DNA of 64,000 bases from Lycium barbarum (lineage: Eukaryota > Streptophyta > Magnoliopsida > Solanales > Solanaceae): assembly GCF_019175385.1 (NCBI RefSeq), contig NC_083344.1:20716380-20780379 (forward strand), given 5' to 3'. The translations under genes and the position numbers were made by a program. Each line of letters starts with the position of its first letter. Position 1 is the first letter of the stretch. Below the pieces are notes generated by a model that saw only the letters and a program-made list of their open reading frames with translations, did no database searches and had not been told where the DNA came from. Positions 45,301 through 56,600 of this stretch are shown here, piece after piece.

Positions 45301-47789
45301 TTTTCACCAAACTATAAAAGAAGGGAAGGGGGGACCAAAAAGAACAGGAATACCAAGCAAGTTTGAGAGGGTAATATGTAGAGACAGCTAGGCCGTCCAT
45401 GTCAATAAATAGACTTTTAAAATAATCATTTCTAGAGCAGGTTATCACCACCAAAGTGATCAACATAACAACACCTCACAGAAGGTACCTCTGACTAGGC
45501 AAATTAAGCTAGACTAATTGTGTTAAAACAACATCAAGCAGGTTGAACTAGCATATAAATAGGCTCAATCAAGACAAACTAAGCCAAACTTCCTGCAACT
45601 AATGTACTTAAAAAATGTGAGAGCTTATTTTCTTGTACCACTTTTAGCACAATTCACACATATACATCTAATTCCCCCAAGCTGGCAAATTAAAGCTTAA
45701 AGAACACACTTATCATATAATCAAACCTAAGCCTTCTACACTTAAAACACTTATGAAAAAAAAAACTTAATGAGATATCAAACCCAATCTGGATATGTTA
45801 AATCTTTCCTAAACTCAACTATTGAGCACAAGATCCTATTAGAGTTTATCCTATTATACATCCTACCAGTTGACAAATTTTCAGTTTAAAAAGAAACTCC
45901 AATTAGATAAAGACATGACACATTTCATCAAACCAACTGTCCACTAGTAAACAATACCTTAACTAGTCACATGATGAATCATAATCCCTTACTCTACCCT
46001 ATATAAGTTATTAACTATGTGTACTACTACTATTGTTCATTTAACAGGCAACAGTCTTCACTAATGAGTCAAAAATACCAAACAGAGTTTAACAGGAGAG
46101 ACATCATTACTGTGCTCTCAATACCACTGGAGTCAAGTCATTAAGCATAATGGAAGGTGCAGCTTAAATGAAATTTAAACTAAATGCACATTAAACAGAA
46201 GCTAAGTAGACATTGAATACACGACTAAACAAGAAAATAGAAAAACATAACTGGACATGACTCAACTTAGCACATATAAGCCTAATTCAAACTAAAAATA
46301 ACAACATAACTATACTAGCAGTTTCAACACAAACAAACATAACAAATTCTAGAAAATGAAATAGAGGTTTACCTTTTGCAAGTGCAGCCTTATATCGAGA
46401 TCGAACTTGGAGATTTTGCTCCTCCAAATCCCAAAAACTCAGCCATAAAACCCAGCAAAACAAGCGAGAACAATTTTTTTTAAAATTTTTACTTGACTCA
46501 GAAAATCTAAAGATCTCAAATATTTTCTTTGAAAACTTTAAGTATTTCGCATCTTGTGAGTATATTTGAATTTCAATATGCTCAAACTGGTTCAAATAAT
46601 GAAAAATAGGGTCCTTTAAATAAGAATCCCCAGAACTTCAAAACCCAAGTTTAACCGATGTGGGATAACTCCCCATAGATGGTATTTCCTCCTCACATCC
46701 CCATATTGTAGGGTCGAGATTATGCCGCGACCCAATTTCACTAAGTCGTGCTGGCACCTACCTTTCCCACCTCAGGAGGCGAACCCTTAACTCAACATTC
46801 ACAAATAATAGAAAATAGCAGAAGAAGAAAAATAGCGAAAGTCTCACAATTATAATATAAATAGAAAATGCGAAAGTAAATCAAATCCGCCCCAGTATCT
46901 GGTCTGGTCATACAAGAGCATCTAACTAAAATCTACAAGTCTGGAATATCAATAATACATCAAGTCTGAATATGTCTCATAATAGGAAATAAGATATAAA
47001 TAAGAAGAATCTTCAAGATGGCGGACGTCTCGTGCTCACCTTGTAGACTCTAAGCAAATCTCAGAGCAACTTTCAGCCACAAGAAACAGAAGTAGATCCA
47101 ACTTGGAATTCTACATTCATAAAAGAATGCAGCAAGTGCAGGTCAGTACAAAACCACAGTACTGTTAGGTATCATCGGCCGACTAAGTATATCTAACATA
47201 ATTCAGACAATAAATCAAGATAGGCAAATAAATCAACAAGTATATGCCAAACATAAACAGAACCAAGTACATGTCATTGCCTAAGTAGAGCATCTAAACC
47301 CAAATGTGCCAAGTCTCAATATGTCCAATCCGAAACCAACCTCACAAGTAAAATACCAAATCATCTCAATATAAGCCATGGTGCAATGCAATGAAATAAT
47401 GTATGAATGCAAATGCAATGCCATGCAATGTTGTGTACACATGTTCTCCGGAAGGAAGTATCGACATCTCGGTAGCACAACCCAGGGTGACTCGTGAGGT
47501 CTAAGTGCCACTCGTCCCGGATCTTTTCCCAATAGACAGGCGAGACCCCTGATCTTTTCCCCCAGGGGGTTATCACCGGTACCACCTTGGAGGACCCCGA
47601 GGAGTCCATGCACTTACTCAATTCATGATTTCGGAACTAACATCGGATATCGGACTCTCACGTCACTCTCATTTAAAAATCGAGCCCAGCTCGTCACAGT
47701 GTTTCATCAAGTACCAACAATGTATCAACAGTATGTCATGAGAGTGCGTGCAATACATGTATCAACATCAATAATCTGATTAATATCAC

Positions 47790-47900
47790 AAGTACCACCA
47801 TGGGTACGCCAACAACATATCAATGTCACAAGTACGAACATGGGTACGCCAACAATGTATCAGTATCACAAGCACCAACGTGGGTACGCCAACAATATTA
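47790..47900. repeat. 40-bp tandem repeat in SL3
   Basis: Units at about 47790, 47830 and 47870 share AAGTACCAACATGGGTACGCC, with one or two differences each. Same array as in the GY2 LTR. Confidence 0.88.
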
Positions 47901-48173
47901 TGAAAGACTACACAAGTCATATAGAACTCTATCCTCGTATAACGTCAACCCGTAAGATACTTGTTACACCTCGAAAAATCTTTCGTTGGTACGCAAGTGA
48001 ATGAACTAGTGAAAGTATCGGGTTAATGATGACTTAAGGGAATTTTGGGAAAGAGTTAAAACGTCCCTTAGATTTCTAATGAAGTGTTAAACAAGTGTTA
48101 AGAAGGTTCCATTAGGATTGGAGATCAACGAAGTGACGAGAACAAGTTCAGTGGACTGGTGAGTTTTACGGCA

Positions 48174-48400
48174 CATTATACGGACCGTATAATGTTTTAC
48201 AGATCGTGTAATGGACAGTAACACCATCACAGCGAAGGTTTCTCACTGGTGCAATTTTACGGTCAATTATACGGACCGTATAAATTTTTACGGCCCGTAT
48301 AATGAACCGTCAAATGGTCACAGTGAAGGGTGAAGGAAAGGCACGTTTTACGGTCAATTATATGGATCATATAACGATTATACGGATCGTATAATGGACC
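48174..48400. promoter_or_regulatory. Palindrome cluster in SL4 U3
   Basis: It contains TTATACGGACCGTATAA (twice), TTTTACGGCCCGTATAA, TTATATGGATCATATAA and TTATACGGATCGTATAA. Each is an inverted repeat around one central base. They lie roughly 30-250 bp upstream of TATTTAATAGGG, a plausible TATA region (48421 onward). The role is inferred only from position. Confidence 0.6.
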
Positions 48401-49614
48401 TGACCGATCAGTGAATGGGTTATTTAATAGGGACCAAGTTCATAAAATCATTTCCACATTTCATCCCTTCTCTCTAAAACATCTCTCTACATTTATTACA
48501 CAGGTTTTCAAGGATTATAAGCCATCAACAACATAAATCAAGTGAATCAAGGGTAAGGAAACCCATTAAAGACCATTCAAGTCAAGAAATCCAAATGGAG
48601 GAAAACTAGGGTTTTGCTCAAAGTGGAGTATTATCAACTAAGTCTTGTTCCTACAACTTCTAAGGTAAGATTCATGATATTTATATGTTGTTTGAGGTAT
48701 TTGAGAGTAAAAATGCTTGGACATTAGAAGAGTGTAGCAAAATGGGTCATGAATGATGAATAGTGACGTTTTGAGAAATAGTTCGAATTGAATCATAATT
48801 GTTGTTGTGTTGTGACATAAATGTGTTATAAATGACGTTAATACCATGAAATAGAAATAATATATGAATGGACGAAGTTGGGTGTTGTGACCATGAACAT
48901 GGACAAATGAAAGTAAATTGAGAAACCTTGATAATGTGGATAATGTGGATGATTAATGGCCATTGATATGATATTATGAATGTATTGTTGACGTTTGGGA
49001 GTTGAATTACGATATGGACAAATGTTGTATAAATAAAGGAGATGCTGTCCGATTTTCTCTAGCTTTGGCCATGTGTGTTAGTTATCGATTCTAATGATAG
49101 TATGACCTTAATGAACGTAGAAACGTGAGCATCCTAGGAGGACGTGCAAGCATAGAATAGTTCAACGAAAAGGTATGTAAGGCTAACCCTTCTTTCATAA
49201 GGCATGGTTCTTTGGCCAATTTCTAAATCCTCTATACGAGTATGTTGTCTTCAAATGATTGATCTTTTGAGCTCGTAAACTCATAATCCTTGATATGTAC
49301 TACGATTGTACTACGCTCCTCATGTGACGAGTAAGCCTATAAGATAGACGTAACAATAATAATGATGCTAAAGGTGCCTATGGGCTATTATACTTATGTG
49401 TGCCTATGAAGGGCTATAATGAAACCCCGAGCTTATAACGCTGGGTAGAATATATGTATATGTATGTATACGATTATGTAACGCGCGCACACATCTGCAG
49501 ATGGTACGGATAACCCTGAAGCCTTGGTAGGGCCAAGTAGATATAACCTTGAGCCTTGGTTGGCCAAGTATGTATGAAACACCGAACCTCTATGGTCGGG
49601 TACGCTATGTATGC

Positions 49615-49616
<2 letters not shown>

Positions 49617-49679
<63 letters not shown>
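49617..49679. repeat. (AT)n microsatellite in SL4
   Basis: About 31 uninterrupted AT units. It creates the poly-IY stretch in the frame 49549-49797, which is therefore not a gene. Length is likely to vary between individuals. Confidence 0.95.
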
Positions 49680-49680
<1 letters not shown>

Positions 49681-52600
49681 GTATATGCTATGTATATGAC
49701 ATCATTAAGAGTACGAATATGTTATGAATATGAGATGTACATGATCATGAGGGTAACCAAGTATGAAAATGGGTATATGTATGCGGATACGCAGTAGAAA
49801 CGGAATGTCTCTATGGAAAGTAAGTAAGTGCCATGATGATGATATTATTGTCTCCCCTCCTATGCTACTTCATATGTTGTATATTGTGTTTCTATATCGA
49901 TATTGATCATGCTTTACATACTCAGTACATTCTTCGTACTGACGTCCTTTTAGTTGTGGACGCTGCGTCATGCCCGCAGGTGCACAGGGAGACAGACTTG
50001 ATCCATAACAGCTTTCTCAGAGATTACATAGCAGAGCTCCATTTCATTCGGAGCCATTGCTTTTGGGTACTTATTATTTTGTGTATATAGTTATGGGCAT
50101 AGCGGGGTCCTGTCCCTCTCATGTGATATGTATACTCTGCTTAGAGGCTCGTAGACATGTGTATGTGGGTAGATATGTTTGGCCTTGTCGGCCTATGTTT
50201 TGTATATCATTTTGTTGGCCTCATCGGCCTTGTACATTTGATGTGGCATAGATGCGTATGATGTTATCCAAGATGATTGTCGCCCTATGGGACTAATATG
50301 ATTGATGACTAGAATGCATGACTTGATTCATGAATCGCCTAGATATTATGTGAATGTGTGTTAATGGGTGCCCGGGTTGGGTAGCATCCGGTGCTCGTCG
50401 CGGCCCCCTAGTCGGGTCGTGACAATACTATAATATCACAATTAAGATAGAACAACAGATCCCATTATCTACTCACAACATGTGGCATCAAGCCAACACA
50501 ATAGAACAATCAAGTCACAATACAATGGGGTGGCTAGCCCCAATCACGCAATAGGGCCCGACCTAAGACAATATCCGACTCAACTTCATACCCGAAGGTT
50601 TACATGTTTTATCCAAACAATATCATCTAAATATATGCTTCGCTACATGAAATCTCACCAAGAGTTAGCCATAACCTACGTGGATGGCCGAACAGCAATA
50701 CACCAACAATCACTCTATTGCCTTGCCCTTCCGCTACGCCTCAAGATCAAAGAAGTCGAGGCATATTCGAAATCTAGATTAGAAATCATGAAGATCGATA
50801 CTTATATTGCTGTCATTTAAATTAAGTCACAACCAATCCTAGAATTTGGGAAAACGGGGCCCACAAGAGCAAAATGGGAAATTCGGGGGTAAATTATCCA
50901 ATTAAACACTAGATGATCAAAACTCATTAACTAATTGCTAAATTAACTCAAGGATTCATGCAATTTCGAAATCTAAGCAAAACCCCCAATTTTGGGTAGA
51001 AACCCTAACTCTTAAATTCAAGAATTCAACACTAATAATGGAAGATATATGATTAAAACCTTAGATACATCATAATCTAGCATAAACCCAATCAATTTCA
51101 TCATTTAAATCAACTTAGTAAGTCTAACAAATTTTATGAATTTCTCAAGAAAGACCCATTAAAACTTCTTCATGAAAAATCTCAATTTCCTACTTTAGAA
51201 ATCATGGATTAAAGCTTAAAGCAAGGGAATGAATCAAAGAGAAATACTTAGATTATGGTTTAGACCTTACGTCATGGAAGAAACTTGAAGAACATCTTTG
51301 AATTCTCCCAAACCCAAACTTTCAAGATGAGAAAAACTCCAACAACATTAATAGCGAAAAATGCCCAGCTGTTCTGCCTCTTTTCTTGTGCCAAAGGATC
51401 CCGAAACTCGATTTTGATGCCTCCAATGGATTCCTTGTGAAATTCCAGTCAAGTTAGGCTTTTTAATCACTCCATTTGACCTTATAATGAAGGGGATATG
51501 TTGGTTTCAATATTTGGAATAGTGCAGATTTTTAAATACGAACTCAGTGGCAATTTCGTAATTAATCTCAAAAAATCTGGCAACCCAATTCTTAGTAAAA
51601 TGACCATAAATCCCTCATACGATGTCGAAACCTGATGATTTCAGTTGCTATGGTTCCAAAATTATGATACGGATATAATGGTTCAGTCGAAACACGAATC
51701 AAAGGCCGTTTGCTGAATATGGTACCCTTTATGCTCAAATCGACGTCGAAACCGAAAACAATCACCATACAACCCAAACTTATCCAAAACTCATCGGAAT
51801 CTAACCAAACTTGTGGACATCTCAAAAATCATCATGCAAACTTATTGGAACTTTCAAAACATCGACACGGGATAATCTTGACCCGATTTTGACCATGATC
51901 AACTCTAATTCTAACTTAACTAGTTTCTCAACCAATAACCCAAATCACACCCAAACCCCTCGGTAACCAAACCAAAGACACCACTAAGTCATAAGTCACC
52001 CTACGGACCTAATGGAACTATCGAAATTCGATTATGGGTACGTTTACCCAAAAGTCAACTTCGAGTCAAACGATTTTTGCTTTAAGACCAAATTTTTTAA
52101 AAGTCATTACAAAACCCAAAATGATGCCTAGGGAACTGTGCCACCGGTCCCCGTGGATAAAAATAGTGCTAACAAGGCTAGGGGATGAGTCAACGGGGGA
52201 AAAAACGCAATAACAACTAAACAGATCGTTACAGATTAGATGAAAAAACAAACGAAGGGTCAAATCTCAACCCAACAAAATCAGTCAACATGGTCCACTT
52301 CGAACCAATGAGATTTGCGAATTCAAATCCTAATACAGCACATTAAAGAAAATTCAGAGTTTTGGACCGTTAATTTGAACAAAAGCAAAAAGAAAAGAAA
52401 CTTACACCCTGTTTGGGTTGAGTTTGGTGAAAAATGGAGGAAGCATTAATTGCTTTTCCCTTCTTGGCCTTACAAGGCCTGTACAAGACATCCCACATCT
52501 GTATTTTTGCCATTAGAGGCAACGATGAAGAGGAGAGAAGAGAGGCGGAGCCTTGCGGGTCGTTTGGCCAGAGATATGAGAGAAAGAGGGGACCTCCCTT

Positions 52601-53338
52601 TTTGTTCACAGGGTGGGTCGGGTCAACCCCTTAATGGGTTGGCCCCGGCCGAATTAAAAAAAGGCCGGATCTATTAATGTTTATACATGATATACACACA
52701 TATATGGTGAGGGCAGTTTGTAAATTTAATAAGTGGCCAAATTGAATTAATGTCCATTAATTAGACATTTTCAAAATAAGCCTCCATTTAAAATAATTGG
52801 TCAAATTAAAGAGAAATAATAATAAATAATGGATTTTTGTCAAAGACCTTAATTAAATTTGGCTAGTTGCCATAATTGGCTAATAATTAATTATTTTAAT
52901 TACATCCGCTTAATGGCAATTTTCAAAATCAATTACAATTAAAACTCAATTAAATATGATAAAAATCCAATAAATTGATCAAATAAGAAATTAGGGGTAA
53001 AAGTGGCTAATTTACTTACTCAAATAGATTCCTTGCATTAAACAGAGTAAAATACTTTGCAAATTGCTATTTAAACAATTTAGACAGTTAAGTGAATAAT
53101 CATGGAAAATTATCCTCTTCTTGGCTAATTTAGCAAAGTGTAATAATTTTAAAAATACTTAAATTAATTTATAATATTATAGAAATTATCTGATCAAACA
53201 AAATTGGCAGAAATATAGCCTCAATAAATTTTAGAAAATATTTTGACTTTCTAATAACATATTATCCCTCTGTTTAATATTTCAAGGACTCTGGATAATT
53301 AAAGCAAATTATGGGAGGTCACAAATTAGGTATCAACA

Positions 53339-53351
53339 ACTGCCCCTTCGG
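53339..53351 (-). promoter_or_regulatory. OG1 polypurine tract
   Basis: The minus strand reads CCGAAGGGGCAGT directly before the 3' LTR start TGTTGATACC. It fits the primer for second-strand synthesis and defines the LTR boundary at 53338. Confidence 0.7.
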
Positions 53352-53993
53352 TGTTCGGGGATGGCAGGACCATCCTGAGCAACGAAATTTGACTAGTAGT
53401 TCGACTCGATTATGACTTCTAAATGCAAATTAAAGCAAATTCTCGGATTTCCCAGCTGTCAAGCCGGGAAGTCCAGTGTGATTGGTAGGAGTGTGACTGA
53501 CTCTCTAACATTGAGTCCGCCTACATATCCCTGTTCTTGAGAATCAAGTCACTTGTAGTTTGACTCGATCGAAGGAAAAAGGTCATCCCTTAGACGGGAG
53601 TGCCTTTGTGTGTGCCGGTGTGTGTCCGACCGATAGCGAAAGAAATAAATAAAATACATAAGCAAATAAGCAATCTTGTGTGGCTGAGCATAGTGAGGAG
53701 TGATCTTCCAAGTCCCGGCTGGAGAGCTTGACTCTCATGGGCACCTTATCTCGAGTGGTTGCGTAATAAAAAGTTCTACTTTTGCTTCGCAATCTGCCTA
53801 GATTTGACTTGATCAACCTGCTTTGTTTGCTGGCTACAAATCCGCTTCCATTTGCTGAGTAACGTTGATTTTTGGGTGATAAATACTGCGGTCATTTGAC
53901 CGAATTTACGTCGTCTTCTCTTTTTGGGCAACGACTGCGGTCGTTTCACCGATTTTGCATCGCTTTGTCTTTCTAGGGTTAATATTGCGGTCC
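53352..53993 (-). other. OG1 3' untranslated region, LTR-proximal part
   Basis: Noncoding. From about 53886 a degenerate tandem repeat of roughly 45-60 bp with TACTGCGGTC...CACCGATTTTGCATCGCTTTGTC begins. It continues on the far side of SL5 at 56601-56680, so SL5 landed inside the repeat array. The frames 53583-53816 and 53776-54087 are not supported. Confidence 0.7.
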
Positions 53994-56595
53994 TGTTACA
54001 CCTTGGAAAATTCCCCGTTAATGTACAGTGAATAGGATAGCAAGGAACACGAGGTATACGATGATTTGGATAAGTAAGAAATAGCATTTGATGATCTTAA
54101 TCAAGATTCAAAGACATTTGACCAAAAGGAAAAATCTTGGTAAAGAAAGTAACGGGTATGTTGCGTGTTGGGTAAGAATTACGAGCGACGAGTTAATGAT
54201 GGCATAATGATGTCTTGGAGATGAGTGATAACGTCCCTTAGATTGGTATTGAGGTACTAAACAAGTGTCAAGAAGGTTCCATAAGGATCGAAAATCAAAC
54301 AAGTCGACGAGAACAAAAACGGAACCACTGGGCATTAGACGGCCCAACATACGGACCGTATAAATTATACTGGCCATATGTTAGGCCGTATAATTGGTCA
54401 AGTGGGACATTACATTCTGGACCAAACATACGATCCAACATACGGTCAGTGAAAAATATACGGACCGTATGTTGGTCCGTATAAGTTGGTCGGGACAGGT
54501 TCAACATTTAATATAAGGGACCTCTCTCATTTCATTTTATTTCATTCCCACTCTCCACAAGTCAAGAAACCTCTAGAATATTCTCCATCACTCATCCGCA
54601 ATAATTCAAGGAAAGACCAAGATGAACAACACCAAATACATGAAAACAAATGTATGAAACCTAGTGAAAGTCATCCAAGCTAAGAAATCCTAAGAGAAGT
54701 GAAATAGGGTTTTGGTGCTAGAAGAGTATTTCCATTCAAGGGTTGTTCATCCATCATCTAAGGTAAGTTTCATGACCATACCATGTTGTTTAAGGTATTG
54801 GAAGGCTAAGACACTTGAATTGTAGAAAGACATAGAAAATAAGTCATAAATGAGTGAATAGTGTCATTGTTGAATAGTGGTTGGGATGAATCATGAATGT
54901 TGGTATGTCGTGATCGTGAATACGTTATAAATGACATTTAGACCATGGAATAAGTATTATATATGAGAAAAACGCGATAGTGAGCTATAACCATAAATAT
55001 GGAGGAATTGAAGAGAAATGGTGAATTGTGGTAAATGTATACAAATGATGATTATCGTTTGCAATATTTTGAATGTTGAGATGAACGTTTGGGAGCTGAT
55101 ATAGAACATGGGAAAAGTAGTGTAAACGAAGGAAATGCTGCCCAATTTTCTCTAGCGTTAGTAAGTCCGTTCTTATAATTGTTAGCTAATGTCGATACGA
55201 ATTCTCTTGAAGGTAGAACGTGTGCACTAAAGGAGAACAAGCAAGCAATAGATTAGTAAACAACAAAGGAATGTAAGGCTTATCCCTTCCTTCAAAGGCA
55301 TGAATCTTTCAAGCTTTCCATGATCCTCCTATATGATGGAGCTTATGAGTCTGTAAATATACCAAATTACATTCAAGCATGATAATGATGATGATGAGTT
55401 AAAGTAAAGCGATTCGAGAGTTTATGATGATCCTATAACGTTAATGATGTCATTATTGTTAACACTCACCTTATATACTATTTCCTTCAAGGTGAGGAAG
55501 AATACTCATGAATGCCCATACTATAATCGGGGGTTCACGACCTTATGTCACCCCGACATAGCCATAGTTGCCTTCAAAGCCTAATGTATGCTCCTAATGA
55601 TAAATGTGAAATGATGCTAAGTCATGATATGTCTATAAGATGATCAATAATGCTAGCTTATAATATTCCTATGTTATATATGAAAATGCCGAGCTATGAT
55701 AAGATTATGATATGTTCATGAGATGTGTAATAATGATGGGTTATGATTGACTATATGACGATACGATTCCACCGCGCCAATATGTCCGGGAATGTCATCG
55801 CTAAGGCGGGCTGCATATGATTCCACCGTGCCTAGATGGCCGGGCATGTCACCGCTAAGGAGGCCTACTATGTTTACACCGAGCCTAGAGGGCCGGGAAT
55901 GATCACCATAAGTGGGCGGCATATGATGATTACCCGGACGCGGGTTAACGATGAGGATTACGATGTGATGAGATATGTGATGTGATGATATATGTACCAT
56001 GATTATGTAAAATATGATATATGTAAGAAATGTATTTGCCTATGACAGTCATGCAGGTTATATCTTTCTCTTATGGCTCACGATCCCTCTATTATATTTA
56101 TTTTATTCTCGTCTTACATACTCAGTACAATGTTCGTACTGATGTCCGTTTTCTTTGGACGCTGTGTTCATGCCCACAGGTACACAGGCAGGTGAGCTCA
56201 ATCCAGACTCGTAGGAGCTGTCAGCTGATTGAAAGCACTCCTTTGTTCCGGAGGTGCTTGATTATTCTTTTGTGTACATTTGTATATGTTGGGCACGACG
56301 GGGTCCTGTCCCGTCCATATGTCTAGTACTCCAGTAGAGGCTCGTAGATACGCAGTGTGGGTTACGTTGTTTCATGAGGTTGCCGTTATGTAAATATATA
56401 TATACATATATTATTTTGATAGCCTAAAGGCTTACGTCTATAAAAGTATTTATGTCTTCAAATGAAAGATGATTTCCTTATAATTCGAGTATGAATGTGA
56501 TAAAAGAATGTTAATGAGCGTGATAAGTAATAGAACGAGCGGTGCTCGGTGGTTAGCCCCGGGTACCCGTCGCGGCCCCTAGCTGGGTCGTGACA
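53994..56595 (+). mobile_element. Solo LTR SL5 inside OG1 3' region
   Basis: 2602 bp, TGTTACACCTTGG...GGGTCGTGACA. Target duplications GGTCC (53989-53993) and AGTCC (56596-56600) differ at one base. It is a close relative of SL2 in opposite orientation: ATACGG/CCGTAT palindromes at 54345-54485 upstream of an ATATAAGGG box, CAGTAC-N7-GTACTG at 56123-56141, and a 53-bp tandem array near 55760-55930. No genes inside. Confidence 0.9.
55760..55930. repeat. 53-bp tandem repeat in SL5
   Basis: Three units with CACCG(C/T)GCC...GGCCGGGCATGTCACCGCTAAGG...GCATATGATT, the reverse-oriented counterpart of 26371-26530 in SL2. Confidence 0.85.
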
Positions 56596-56600
56596 AGTCC

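Larger units (their letters stand above)
47962..50424 (+). mobile_element. Solo LTR SL4 inside SL3
   Basis: 2463 bp, TGTTACACCTCG...GGGTCGTGACA, with perfect target duplications ATACT (47957-47961 and 50425-50429). A cluster of ATACGGNCCGTAT palindromes lies at 48165-48400 upstream of the presumed start region, CAGTAC-N7-GTACTG at 49923-49941, and a long AT microsatellite at 49617-49679. This is the deepest level seen in the window: GY3 holds OG1, which holds SL3, which holds SL4. Confidence 0.93.
46723..52233 (-). mobile_element. Solo LTR SL3 (GY1 family) inside OG1 LTR, with nested SL4
   Basis: Plus-strand ends TGCCGCGACCC and ATCGTTACA, with perfect target duplications GATTA (46718-46722 and 52234-52238). 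Without SL4 it is about 3.0 kb. Its left two thirds follow the GY1 LTR order, including the CAGTAC repeat near 47154 and the 40-bp tandem array near 47790-47900. No internal genes, so a solo LTR. The part near the right end (about 51120-52233) diverges from GY1 and lacks the GC-rich palindromes seen there. Confidence 0.85.
42329..53338 (-). repeat. OG1 3' LTR, interrupted by SL3 (and SL4)
   Basis: The two pieces 42329-46722 and 52239-53338 make about 5.5 kb. The plus-strand left end is TGTTATGGTTCGC and the right end GGTATCAACA, followed by the complement of a purine-rich tract. GAGTCGCCACCTAATTTATT and a CCCTAGGGAAGGTTTTACGC stretch (42410-42540) are, from memory, typical of Tat-group LTR ends. 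All open frames in it (for example 42897-43274 and 46287-46595) are unsupported. The AT-rich part at 52680-53300 has nothing to report. Confidence 0.78.

Noticed and set aside
49549..49797. Frame with a long Ile-Tyr run
   Set aside because: Translation of an AT microsatellite in SL4.
52370..52680. Overlapping frames on both strands near the middle of the OG1 LTR
   Set aside because: No family match; GC content is raised locally, which lengthens chance frames in several phases.
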